From Spirometra erinaceieuropaei (lineage: Eukaryota; Platyhelminthes; Cestoda; Diphyllobothriidea; Diphyllobothriidae): 64,000 nucleotides of DNA. The notes beneath the pieces are model-generated. The model saw nothing but the letters and a program-made list of their open reading frames with translations, was not told the origin of the DNA and did not search any database. Location of the stretch: the NCBI GenBank assembly GCA_902702965.1, contig CACRXP010000179.1, positions 782,024-846,023 of the forward strand. Direction: 5' to 3'. Below are positions 12,496 to 23,389 of this stretch, one piece after another. Position 1 is the first letter of the stretch. Each line of letters begins with the position of its first letter. The position numbers and the translations under genes were made by a program.

Positions 12496-12815
12496 TCGTC
12501 GTCCTCTCGGTTGTAATCAGGTACGCTAACTATGGTGGGAGGAGGGAAGCTCATAGATCGGATTACAAAACCTGCCCGTCCGGTTATGTGAAGGGTTCTT
12601 CACTGGGATCCCAGGCACAATTAGACGAGTAGGTCCCGTATGCTGATCGGTCAGCCCCCCTCTAAAATATTTTGTAAATATCTGCGCATACCAGAAATGC
12701 ATACGAGGGTTATTTTCTTACTCCTTTTGCTTGTTCTGGACCGTGTCATGTAATTTAGGAGATATATTTTTTATCCCCATCTGCAGTAAATAAATACTTC
12801 ACTGGTGGTGCTTTA

Positions 12816-13816
12816 CAGTACGTGACCGATCTGATGGAATGTTGGCCAAAATTCTGGAATGCGTTTCCGATTAGGAAGAACTACTTAAGTGGAATCAGTA
12901 TACTGATTATCATGCCGCATAACCCTATAACATTTCTGACGCGCCAGGGTGTCGGCTTTTGAATGCATTTCCTTTTGACCTCCTGCAGCAACTGCACTCG
13001 GTAAAAAATGACTACTTATTTAGCATACATTTTTCTTATTGACTTTCGACAGTCTTATAAATTCAAATATATTTTGTAGAAAACATGCACAAAATATGCT
13101 TTCTTTTACTTATTTGGTAGGAAATCACATTGCCTTCATATGTTATGTCCGAAAAAAGTGTATTCTTAGGTTTTAAAAAAGTTTCCCGATTATCGAATAA
13201 TTTTCAGCCTGATTTGCCATTGCATCAGCGTTTAGCAATTTCAGTCTGCAAGTTGCAAGCTTTCCGCGTAAGGAAAATCATATATTTCTCTATGCCTTAA
13301 GAAGGTACCAAATAAAGTTCATGAAATTTTGCAATGGATCCGGACTGTCTTGTACATTTCATAAGGAGCATTAGTAAGCGGACATATGCAGTCTTGCATG
13401 CATGGACATAATGGACATCAGGCATAATCTTAAAAATCTCATAATTAGAAACTTTTTTAAAACCTAAATATGCATTTTCTGCGGGCATAAAATATGCAGA
13501 TAACGTGGTCTCCTATCAAATGAGTAAAAGAAAGCATATTTGTGCGTGTTTTCTACAAAATATATTTGAATTTATAAGACTGTCAAAAGTCAGTAAAAAA
13601 ATGTATGCTAAATAAGTAGTCATTTTTTACCGAGTGCAGTTGCTGCAGGAGGTCAAAAGGAAGTGCATTCAAAAGCCGACATCCTGTCGAGTCCGAAATG
13701 TTATAGGGTAACGCGGCATGATAATCAGTATAATGACCCCCACCTAAGTAATCCTTCCTAATCGGAAATGCATTCCAGAATTTTGGCCAGCATTTCATGA
13801 GATCGGTCACGCACTG
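12816..13816. mobile_element. Foldback MITE copy 2 (variant subfamily)
   Basis: It has TA flanks on both sides and ends CAGTACGTGACCGATCTGAT / ATGAGATCGGTCACGCACTG. The layout is the same as in the 1482-2475 copy, with long paired arms, an ACTACTTAnnTxG block, the GATAGTC-type block in place of GATGCCC, and an unpaired centre. Ends differ from the GTGCTAACTC type, so this defines a GACCGATCTC subfamily shared with the copies ending at 31990 and 33830. Confidence 0.82.
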
Positions 13817-14039
13817 TAATTGCATGGTTATAGGATATCAAAGTGCCCAGGCGCCGTGGCCTGGGAGGCAGTCGACTGACGTCCCAACTCAGTCCAAGCA
13901 GTCTGCTCAATTGTGTATGTTTGTGTGGAGTGACGGACTGGTGGGCTGAGAGCCAGGCAGTCACGGCACCATCTTAACAAGTTTTTGACACTATTATGCA
14001 TGTAAGGAGTGTTTGTGTGTGTGTGTGCTTTATGGGTAG

Positions 14040-14600
14040 TGCCTCTCAGTCGGCGACTGTTTAGTAACGTAGCCTTGAAGGGTTATGGTCAAGGCGCACG
14101 CAGGGCGACGTGTCACCCTTCTGGGCCTAAAGGTCTGTAAGCGTCTGCCATACCAGGATGAGCATGCCATAGCCCTCCCAGCCTGGTATGCGCTGGCAGT
14201 TAACCGACGCTCCATTCCCTGCCCGGTAGATGCGCTTGCGCTTTCGCTGTGTATACAGGTCGTGAGTATGGCTATCCCGTAATTTTCGTCCTTCCGACTC
14301 ATCGTGGTATTGTTGCTGTTAGTCAAAATCCGGGTCAAGGGTTTGTTGTGGACCAGGGGTGTGGTGTGCGACGTCAAGGTGTGGGCTCGGCCGCGCCATC
14401 AACCTGAGCCCTCCCTCGCCTCCGGTCTTCTTGACTCTGTCCTGACACCGGGATCAGGTTGGGGAGGAGGAGGGAGTGCGGTAGACGCAGCGCAAGCCTA
14501 CAATCATTATGAACTAAATCACGCGCAGGTCACCGTGTCTGGTCCAACTTGTTGAGGAGCATGCGATGGACGTCATCGGATGCGACGGCCAAACTGTCAT
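14040..14600 (+). repeat. R4 interspersed repeat, long copy
   Basis: It shows the landmarks of the family: GGTAGATGCGCTTGCGCTTT, a CTTCTTGACTCTGTCCTGAC block, GGAGTGCGGTAGACGCAGCG and a GATGGACGTCATCGGATGCG end. Open frames over it (for example LASGLLDSVLTPGSG) recur at the other copies but are broken differently, so I treat it as non-coding repeat. Confidence 0.65.
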
Positions 14601-15631
14601 AGTTATAAACCAAGTACCGATGGAAATCAAGTCTTACCTTTTGATGGTACTTTTTTCGTAGAAACTTAGGTATGGAGTAAACGAACTTCCATTTAGGGGT
14701 TAAATTCCGACATACCGCACGTGATTTTGACACTAATAATTAAAAAATGCGCAAAAACTTATAACAAGAACCCACTTGCACTGTCTAATTTAACACAGTT
14801 ATTTGTTTTTTGTGGATGTCACTTCAGACATCGTTATCTTTCTCTGACTTTAAAGCTGATCTTGTTTTTCATATCAAATTTATTCCTTCGTTTTATTTAC
14901 CTCACATATTCCATTACTGAAGTTTTATCATACCTCGCTTGCCTACGTCCGTCTTCCTGAAACTGCCGTCAAAATCCTCAGGACGTATCCTCTTACGAAA
15001 GTCGAGAGGAGATGGAAAACTCTTACGTACGGAGGAGGGGTGGAGCTTTGCGACGGAGATGTCTTAGAAGATTATAAGGTTTACAAGTTGAACTGCACGG
15101 GCATAGTAATGATAGTGCAAAAACGCAAGCCTGATCTATTTGCGGCACTGTTTTCCGTCCAACTGGAAAATTTATAAGATTCGCGCAGTCTCTCGAGCAG
15201 GTCTCCGTGAGTCTAACTGACAGTGACGCATCGGCTAAAAGTCCACTTCGTCGGGTTGAGTAAAAGACCAGCACGCGAGACTCCGACATTCAAGTCCTCC
15301 AGAAGATCTACTGCGAGTTCTTTTGAATTCCTAAAATCGGTCATAAGTTTTCAGTTGGTCATTTCCCAGGCGAAGTTCGAACTAGAAGCCCACGATTAAG
15401 ATGTTACATAATCTCTATCTTGCAGCGGACTCCTGGTGTGAAAACCTGTCCATTTAGTGGTTGCGCAGGACTAACTGCAAATGTGGAACACCAAGGGGGT
15501 GTAAAGAATGAACACTTAAAACTGAGTTGTCATCACCAGATGTTTGGCCTCTCGTCCCTTGCTTGAACACTGATCACTTGTTCGCCGAGCACTACTCATA
15601 CAAGTTTTGGCAGATTTTTAATAATCCATAT

Positions 15632-15745
15632 TGACCCGACTGTGAAAAACTCACCGCATTGATGGGATTCGAATCCATGACAGCAAAGGGAGGCTTTAGT
15701 ACAGCCGAAGCTTTAGCCATCTGAGCTATCACGAGATCCCACCGA
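15632..15745 (-). repeat. tRNA-like sequence (SINE head or tRNA pseudogene)
   Basis: Minus strand: A-box TAGCTCAGATGG, hairpin GGCT-GTACTAA-AGCC, B-box GATTCGAATCC. The flanking bases do not form an acceptor stem, so it is not a working tRNA. Confidence 0.5.
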
Positions 15746-15999
15746 AAGACATGAGTTTAATCACATCTGGGTTAAGTTACACACCCAACCTCCTGCAACT
15801 TTTAGAATCCGCCAGATCTGATACAGTAAACTGGCTAAGAACTGTCAAACTCGACAGCAATAAGCCTCCAACTGCCATCCTGTCGTCTACGAGCGGGAAT
15901 AATCTAAGTACTGTTAGACGCAACCCGGGCATGGTCTCTAGAAAGTGGAACCAGGTAATTGAATGCTTTGATTTTGAATAATTCATATTGACTCAGAGG

Positions 16000-16140
16000 T
16001 CAAAAACTGACCGCCTCGGTGGGAATCGAACCCACGACAGCAAGAAGAAGGCTTTAGTACAGCCGCCAACTGCCATCCTGTCGGCTACGAGTGGGAATAA
16101 TCTAAGTAACATGTGACGTGACCCGAACATGGTCTGTAGA
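16000..16140 (-). repeat. Second, rearranged copy of the tRNA-like unit
   Basis: It repeats GACCGCCTCGGTGGGAATCG and ACCCACGACAGCA...GGCTTTAGTACAGCC, then jumps directly to CCAACTGCCATCCTGTCG, which in the first unit lies about 150 bases further on. The A-box half is deleted. The tail GAATAATCTAAGTA is shared with 15895-15910. Confidence 0.5.
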
Positions 16141-16464
16141 AAATGGCGTCAGGCTAAAAGGGGACAGTCATCAAATGTTTTGACACTGCTCGAACCGGTC
16201 TTCGCATGTCTGAGGCCGACGCCAGACAATCACACCAGCCAAAGTCAGACGCCTGTACCTTTCGGCGTCCCAAATCCTCAGCTTGGCAATCGTCCGAGAT
16301 CGCTAATCCACAGACTACCGTTTTTTGAAAATACCCGGGAGGTGGGTTTCTAGCAGTTACGGTTAAACCGAAGTTCAGAAGTGCATTTTCGACCAGAAAG
16401 GACTGCAGAGGCGGTGTTCTAACATTGATCCTCGTACAACGTAGTCTCGAGATATTTTAGTCAC

Positions 16465-17288
16465 GGCAACATATCGGCTTTTGTGAGAGTTTCTTTTTCT
16501 CCAGCTGGAAAAAGTGGTTGCATAAATAGCAGGCATTCAAACTTGGTTTTCGATGGCCCTTCAAGTTCAAGTAAGTTTTATAGAGAAAATGCATATAAAT
16601 ATTCTTTCACATACTCAATTAGTAGGAAATTACGTCTTCGTCAGATCATTTGTCCGACAAAGTGGTTTCTTTGAGTTTTGAATGAACCTTTTTCATTTTT
16701 CTGGTAACTGTAATCAGATTTGCAGGGGTGCTTGTGCTTAGGGTTTCAAACTATATACTGCGCACTTACACTGTGAGTAAAATCCTACATCTCTCTACAC
16801 TAGCAGAAGAATGTCATAGATAGCTCGTTAAATTTTGCGATGTCGCAAAACTTTACAGGTATTCCTAATGAGTACACGGATATGACGTTTTATGAATGGA
16901 CATTTAACGATCCTAAAAATCCTATAATAGTAAGCCTTTGATAGTCGAAAAGTATCTTTTAGTCAGGTAAAGAATTTGGAGAAGACATTAAGTGGTGGCC
17001 AATGAGTACAATGAAGAGTCCTTTCGTTCATGTTCCCTATAAAATTCCTCCGATTGTGTAAAGGCACCGAAAATCAGTGTAAAATGCATACTACTTATAT
17101 GATCACTTTTCACCGAGTGTGGAATATCCAGGCAGGTCATCCAGAAGCGGACATCTTGGCGCGACTAAAATACCTTGGAACTAAGTTACGCGTTGATAAA
17201 TATGACAACCCCCGTAAGTAATTCCTTCTACTCGATAAGGCATTTCAGAACATTTCGGATAGCATTTCACAAGATAGGCCAGCTGCTG
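16465..17288. mobile_element. Foldback MITE copy 3, left-truncated and diverged
   Basis: The right end (GATAGGCCAGCTGCTG followed by TA) and right arm match the family. The left arm is recognisable from the TCGATGGCCC and TTAGTAGGAAATTACGTCTTC blocks, but the left terminus cannot be placed. Left coordinate is approximate. Confidence 0.6.
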
Positions 17289-17788
17289 TAGGTAGTTAAG
17301 CCGCAAAACAAATGCTGAAAGGCAGTACATGTTTATTCGAATACACGCATAGTTGGGACCGTCACCTGTAAATCTAACAGAAGGCTCTTCAAGGTGAAGG
17401 ATAGCACGAAAAATCTGAGCAGTTGGCTGCCTATAGCTAAATGTGGATCAAAACGTGTAGAACCAAAAGTCCCCGATGTGCAGCCAAGAACGTCGAAATT
17501 GGCAGCTCATGGGGAGAGGGGGGGGGCAGCGGGTAGCCTAACTTAAAAGGTCATCTACTGTCTACGGGCAGAAGTTCAGTACAGGCAAGTGCATAAATGC
17601 AGGCCGTTCCTCACCCGGCAGTGCCAATACACACTTCCTTTGGAACATACTATACACAAACACAGCCATAAGGCGAGGGATTGCACATTGTTAGGGAGGC
17701 GGAGCGGGGGTATTCGCAGGCTAGTCGCTGCTAGACAGGCCGTGAAGGATGTAAGGGATGACAAGATGTGTGTATACTATGCATGCAG

Positions 17789-18437
17789 TCAGCTTCTAAA
17801 GTAGTCCAACAGCAGGCCTTCAATCGCCTCAATGGCATTCCAGTACCCAACGGCATCCGGTCCGGTGGCTCCGAAAAATCCCAGAATAGGTCCTACCCGC
17901 AACGCACGTAGGACAAAGTGAACGCAGATGAAGACTCCAAAGTAAAGGAGTAATTGGCGCAACACCGTAGCAGCTGATTGGTCGAGGACGAAGGTAGAGG
18001 GGGAGGAGGGAGAGGAGTTTGAAGATATGACGGAAGGAGGCGGCGCCGGCGCCGGCGGCGAGGACACTGTAGCGGCAGTCTCTGAAGGCAGCGGAGACTC
18101 CGTGGGTCGGGACGTGCTGTTTAGGCCTGCCATCAGGGCGGTCTCAGCGGTAGCCAGCTTTCGCACTGGACGACTGACTGCTTCGCAAGGCGGCCTCTTT
18201 TCGTGCTCGGTTAGTCGGGATCGATGGAATGTATTCGAGAGCTCTCGGGATTCCTGCCGGTTGGGTTTCGAACGTGACTCGGGGTCTTTGTGCGTCACGA
18301 CGAGAACTGAGGTTGGTGGGGAATCGTGGTATTCGGCAACCATCACTGTGGTCGCCAAGTGAGATATCATCTGGGGCGGCTCGGTTGAAACCTCTTCCCA
18401 AACCGGCTCCCAAGGTGCCGACGACTGTTGTTCGGGG
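17789..18437 (-). CDS. FERM gene terminal exon with C-terminal membrane segment
   Basis: The exon begins after a strong acceptor (tttatttgctttgcag) with one base completing a Ser codon and ends at TGA. It encodes about 215 residues. The first 150 are polar, with SPPAPAPPPS and SPSSPS runs. A hydrophobic stretch follows, LLLYFGVFICVHFVL, then RALRVGPILGFFGATGPDAV, and the protein ends in EAIEGLLLDYFRS. This looks like one membrane span (perhaps a re-entrant or second half-span) about 55 residues from the end, so the product may be tail-anchored. The open frame continues upstream of the acceptor to an ATG, but that part overlaps the pyrimidine tract and is probably intron. The exon is GC-rich (about 55-60%). 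Confidence 0.7.
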
Positions 18438-20947
18438 CTGCAAAGCAAATAAACGTGCGTACAGAAAGACGTTAACGAGAGCCATCGTGGCCACGTCTGG
18501 CGTCCTTGTTTAAAGCCTTGTTGCGTCAAGGTCAGTTGCCTCCGCTGCGAGCGGTTCCATACGCGCTGATCTGCAGCCGCTCGACTGACTTCAACTCAAA
18601 TGGTGTTGCTAGCGGAACGCGCTCAACGACTAAAGAATATGTGTTCAAGAGCAATCGAGTAGTAGCATTAAGCCAGTGAAAACCCAAATTTTTTTTCAGA
18701 AAGCGTCATAAGGTGTTTTACATATTTTGACTAATAATGTCTGAAAAAATCGACGTAAACGCTTACCTTGGACAAGGGCCACATGATTTGGGTCTTAAAT
18801 GAGGTGCTCGGCTTATAACATTTCACAGGAAGAGATCTATTCTTGCATCCTTAACTTGCGTTAAGACGTGTAGAATAACTAGAGAGTAAATTCTGCTTGT
18901 CCGCATTTTCCTTTTAATCATTTCGACTACAGCATAAATTCATAGGCCTGATGAGAATTTATCGAAGGCTTACGTTTGACCGCCGAATTGTCTTTAAAGA
19001 CGTAATTGTCATGAAATATTCCCCACAAATTCTAGATACATTGCACTTCCTGCTTCTAATGACCCAGTGTTCAGATTTGACGTTGCATAAACAAAACTAC
19101 TTTTGGAATGAGTCCGTTACATTTCGGCCCAGTCAATACCACAGTACACAAGCAAAGTGAACCTGGTTCGACCTTGGAAACCTTCCAACAGCTGGCCTCT
19201 TTGCGATCGCGGGACGAATATTAAGGCGTTAACCTGTATCACTAGCTCTTCCACCAGAACACACTAGGACGTAAACCGTGTCGCTCTGTCGCCCTTGGGC
19301 GCATTTTTTATATGAACACCTCTTTTATTGCTTTTGTCTTCCGTAGGGGGTTCGTACGAAAGGAGTGGGGATAATAATTTTGGAGGTCTGCAATCATTTA
19401 TAATAGCTGGTACTCAATACCCAGGTTGGCTGACAAGGTTTCGTTGATACTCTCACTGAGCCTTTGGCATAGCATAATGAAAAGTATGATCCAAGGTCCG
19501 TGGGAAAATGATGTTGACTCAGCTTCTTAAGGGGTTCTGTCTATAGTTAAAAAATAATCAGATGACTACTTACGACTATTTCAGCTTATAATGTTTGAGG
19601 GGTCCCGGTCAATTCGGGTCTCCCAGAAAGTAAATGTTATTAACAATACCTCGCGAACTGTAATCGATGAAGATTAAAAAATAAAGTGACTCCTTCTGAA
19701 CTACTTGTCGGCATCATCAGTCAGTTAAATCCGAAATCCTCGTGTCGAGAGAGTACGGATAGGAAATATGGTTATGTTTTTAGACCAGTCCACCTTTCCA
19801 CCAGTCGAGGGAGAGGATCACGTCACGCAGATTCGAAGCGAGAATACTTGCAGGACAGAACACACCAGCTAAAACTCAATGTAAAACGGAATGTTGACGT
19901 TCAACCCAGAAAACAGTCTGGAACGGCTAACTATTTCGTTTAGGTTTTTTTAATTCGAGACTGTCGAAGTACATAGGCTTTGAAATCAGAGACTAAGCCG
20001 TTTTGAGATCCTATGCGACACAGCCATAGAGCCATGCATTCAGCAACTACCACAACAAATGTGCGTTTGTCACGAATCGCATGTAGATCCTATTACCTAA
20101 GCGGATCGCATCGATTTTGTTAAAGTTGTGCTTAAGACAACTTTTGAGGTGCTTTGTCGAGGTTGAACATCCGCTAAGGTGGGGGGAGGGGGTGGAGAGT
20201 GTAACTTCAGCAAGTAAGTTGAGGGCATTCTTGTCATTGATAGTTAGATCTGTCCTCATAATATGCTACACCCCCTTCGCATGGGGAATGGTAATATCAT
20301 TTTGGTCGTGACATGGTACTGATGATAGTTCATATATGTCCTTCTTCGACAAGGGTCACTGCTGCGTATAACGATAAATAACGCCAATCACGGCGTATAT
20401 TGAAAACCATTTTCTTGCTAAAAAGACCACCTAGGAAGTTAGACTGAATTTGCGAAGGACGATTTAGGCGTGGTAATTAAGTAGTCAGAGGCCAGAGGTG
20501 GTCTCAGGGGCTTCAGCTGAACCCCCCCCCTCCCCTGAAAGGCATGATGTACGTCCCTTTATGACCGACTTTCATGGGCAGACAGAAAGAGCCTTGTCGG
20601 TGATAACTTCGCTGATATAGTACGAGACGAAATAGGAACATATCATTTCACTAAGACGGGCGCTAACGCAGACGCAGGGACTTCTCATTAAAGTTTTCCC
20701 CACACATAAACATCCCATGCAGTAATTTCAGTAAGCTGTAGGTCTTCTTTCTTAGGCCTATCTGTCTGGTCAGTTGCAGAAGACTTCTTTATCCATATCC
20801 CTTCCTAGTCTATGATAGGGAGAGGGTGATCTCCTACATAGCCGCTTGTGGCTAATCGGCCGCCCGTAAAGTTCGAATCTGAGGCGAGGGTGATGTATGT
20901 AACCCCCATCCTTGTTTGGTGGTTCAGAAATCTACTTCCTCATCTTA

Positions 20948-21056
20948 ATGGTAGGGGGCGCTGACCGATCGTTCTTAAGGCACAATTCACTCGTTCCGTT
21001 GTGCCTTACGGACTCTCTCTCGAGCCCAACCAGCAGCCGCACAGTGGCGCATGATA
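20948..21056 (+). repeat. SINE head fragment
   Basis: It contains GCGCTGACCGATCGTTC, CACTCGTTCCGTTGTGCCTT and CTCTCGAGCCCAACCAGCAG, the GC-rich head linked to the SINE at 5057-5638 and 58745-59580. The tRNA-like part is missing. Confidence 0.7.
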
Positions 21057-21194
21057 CAGGCAGTATGCCTTTCTCATCTTATTTGGGCAGTTGTGGATCA
21101 TAACCGCTTGCCTGAGAAGCGGTTGCGAAATGGGTTAAACGATGTGCGGATTCTCACCTTCACTGGTGTTAATGACGCTAAAAGTGCCCACCTC

Positions 21195-21450
21195 AGGCTT
21201 AAATTTGGGGTTAGGGTTAGGCTTAACGATAGGGTTACTGACAGGAGTCGAACTATACTTAGAGCTAGGGTTTTCAGGCATGGGTTGTGGTTTAGGGTTA
21301 GAGTTTTGGACTATGACCAGAGTTAAGGCTAGAGTTTTGTGACTACGTTTCGGGAAATTACGGTTAAGTCTTAGGATTAGTCTTAAGGTAGTAAAGATTG
21401 ATTTAGGGTTACGGCAGCGTTTGTGTTGGGCTTAAGTGTTTACGGGTTAG
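21195..21450 (+). repeat. Degenerate TTAGGG-like tract
   Basis: Many GGTTAGGGTT, GGGTTAG and TTAGGGTTA units are separated by diverged spacers. No clear inverted repeat was seen around it. It follows a SINE head (20948-21056). Confidence 0.6.
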
Positions 21451-21599
21451 CTATTGGGGTTACCCTTTACAGGCATGAGCGTGGTTGCTGTTAGAGTTTC
21501 AGTTGACTACAGTATTTCCAATGGGGTTATATACTATACCCGTACCGAATCTGACATTCTAAAGTAACCGGAGCAAACATACTCGGTCGAGGGTGCTGC

Positions 21600-22250
21600 C
21601 GATGTGCACATTTGCACTGTCAACGTGAAGTGCTATATTTCAGTAGTAGTGAAAATGCGACTACCAGGTGGCATAGCAAAATAAAAGGAGGCGTTCATCG
21701 GGAGAAGTGTATTGGAGGTCTGACGTTTCGAGTAGTTACTTCGTCTACCCATCTTCAGAGACTAGGAGGTCATGCGCACAGCTCTCTTTCAATGGCACAC
21801 TTTATTTGATGCGTGTTCAGCTTATGCCGCCTGTATAGCTGCAGCCGTACCGCATGTCACCGTGACCTGAGGAGCTCCCGCCCTCGTCGGCCGCAGAGAT
21901 AGTTGACGGCCCCGATTGTCCCTTGCAGTGACTGTCCCCTATCAAGGAGGTTCGTGAAACCAGATAGGGGGAGGCAAATTGATGTGGCAGTTGACAGAGC
22001 AGTCGGTGGACATCCAGGCTCCTTGCACTTGCCTTGAGGTATAATCATCGCCTCGGCCCACAATCTCAACGGCCTCAAAGTCGAAGATGTGTTCCATTTG
22101 TGCGGCATGGGGTGCTGCTTTCGACTTTGTTTCTAACCTTCGCACAGCGAACTTATGCTCGTGTATATGCGTTTTTCGCCGTCGGCCGGTTACCCCAACG
22201 TAGTTGCACTTTCCGCAGCCGCATTGAAGGCGATAGACAACGGCCGACAT
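21600..22250 (-). mobile_element. Penelope-like element 3' fragment with GIY-YIG domain
   Basis: A minus-strand frame at 21942-22250 reads VVYRLQCGCGKCNYVGVTGR, then R-x-x-x-H-x-HEHKFAVR and HIFDFEAVEIV. This is the GIY-YIG nuclease seen at the C-terminus of Penelope-like retroelements: paired Cys, Y-x-G-x-TGR, and the EH helix. A frameshifted tail continues to about 21857. Beyond it, on the same strand at 21724-21765, is a hammerhead-like core. The reverse transcriptase part is missing; a foldback MITE begins at 22417, 167 bases upstream. Confidence 0.75.
21720..21770 (-). ncRNA. Hammerhead-ribozyme-like core next to Penelope fragment
   Basis: Read on the minus strand: GTCT, CTGAAGA, a GGGTAG-loop-CTACTC helix, GAAAC, GTC, AGAC. 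Stem I pairs GTCT with AGAC. The first core block is CTGAAGA rather than CTGATGA. It lies just downstream of the GIY-YIG frame, where the family keeps its ribozyme. Confidence 0.5.
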
Positions 22251-22416
22251 CTCCTGCTAGGCGACTGAGTCTTTCGAAAGGTCAGACTCCTATCGGTGAA
22301 CGTCTCCTCTTCTTTTTAATTGCTATCTTTAAACCTTTCTTTTTGATTTCCCCTGAAGCAGGCAGCTTAAACATCCGTGTCACACCAACGTGGAGGGAAA
22401 GAAGACTGTGGACATA

Positions 22417-23389
22417 AAGTAGATGGGCTAACTCATGAAATGTTGACTGAAATTCGAAATGCGTTTTAGACCCGAAAATATTACGCAGATAGGTTTTAAA
22501 TACCCAATAGCTAACAGCATAATCTTATAAAAATTCAAATAGCCCAAAAATGCCGCATTTTAGATGAACCACTTTTCAGCCGCCAGCGAAAACCCCATTA
22601 TGTAAAAAATGACTACTTATGTAGCATGAATTTTTATCATTGATTTTAGATGCCCCTATAAATTCAACTATATTTCACCGAAGATGTGCATAAAAATATC
22701 CATCCTTTTACTCATTTAGTGGAAAATTACGTTTTCTTCCTTGTTTGTACCTGAAGAAAGGCTACAATTAGGTTTTCAAAATTTTCAAATTATGTGATTT
22801 TTTAAAACCGCGAAGTGCTCTTTCGTAAAATATCGTGTTTCAGCATTAACTCATAGTTCTTGTAAACCGCTGGCTAGCTTTTATGAACGCCAAATGGTTT
22901 TCTCTTAATACCGCAAGGAAGTGTGTGATGTTTTGTACACGGATAATATACAGCTTGTAGATTGGAAACCCTGAAAGCAATTGCGGCCGCAGGCCGGGTT
23001 CAGAATTATCCGGAAACTAGAAAGATTTTTTTATAATACAAACGTACCTTTTCTTCAAGTATATTATTTGAAGAAGACGTATTTTTTATTAAATGAGTAA
23101 AAGAATTGATATTTTCGTCCGCGTCGTCGATGAAATATATTTGATTTTTAGGGACATAAAAATCAGTGATTAAAACTCATGCTATATAAGTAGTCGTTTT
23201 TGACTTAATGTACATTTCGCAGGCGGCCAAAAAAAGGTTCATTTAAAACTCGGCATTCTCAGCTATTTGAATCATAATAGGATTACACTGTAAGGTGATA
23301 CTTATTACAACTCTATCTTAGCAATTTTTTCGAGTCGAAAACGCATTTCGGAATTTAAGCTAACATTTCATGATTAAGCACATCTACTG
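22417..23389. mobile_element. Foldback MITE copy 4
   Basis: The left end is AAGTAGATGGGCTAACTCAT preceded by TA; the right end is TTAAGCACATCTACTG followed by TG. Full paired arms and centre are present. It sits directly next to the minus-strand Penelope-like fragment (21857-22250), inside the last intron of the FERM gene. Confidence 0.8.

Noticed and set aside
18027..18513. Plus-strand frames and a 116-codon minus frame (18144-18494)
   Set aside because: They overlap the terminal FERM exon in other frames, and the 116-codon frame crosses its pyrimidine tract and acceptor.
19150..19260. Possible tRNA on the minus strand (GGTCGAACCAGG near a TGGAAGAGC block)
   Set aside because: A-box and B-box spacing is poor and no acceptor stem forms.
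20845..20890. Possible tRNA (GGCTAATCGG, AGTTCGAATCTGAGGC) on the plus strand
   Set aside because: The region is too short between the boxes and lacks paired ends; at most a SINE trace.
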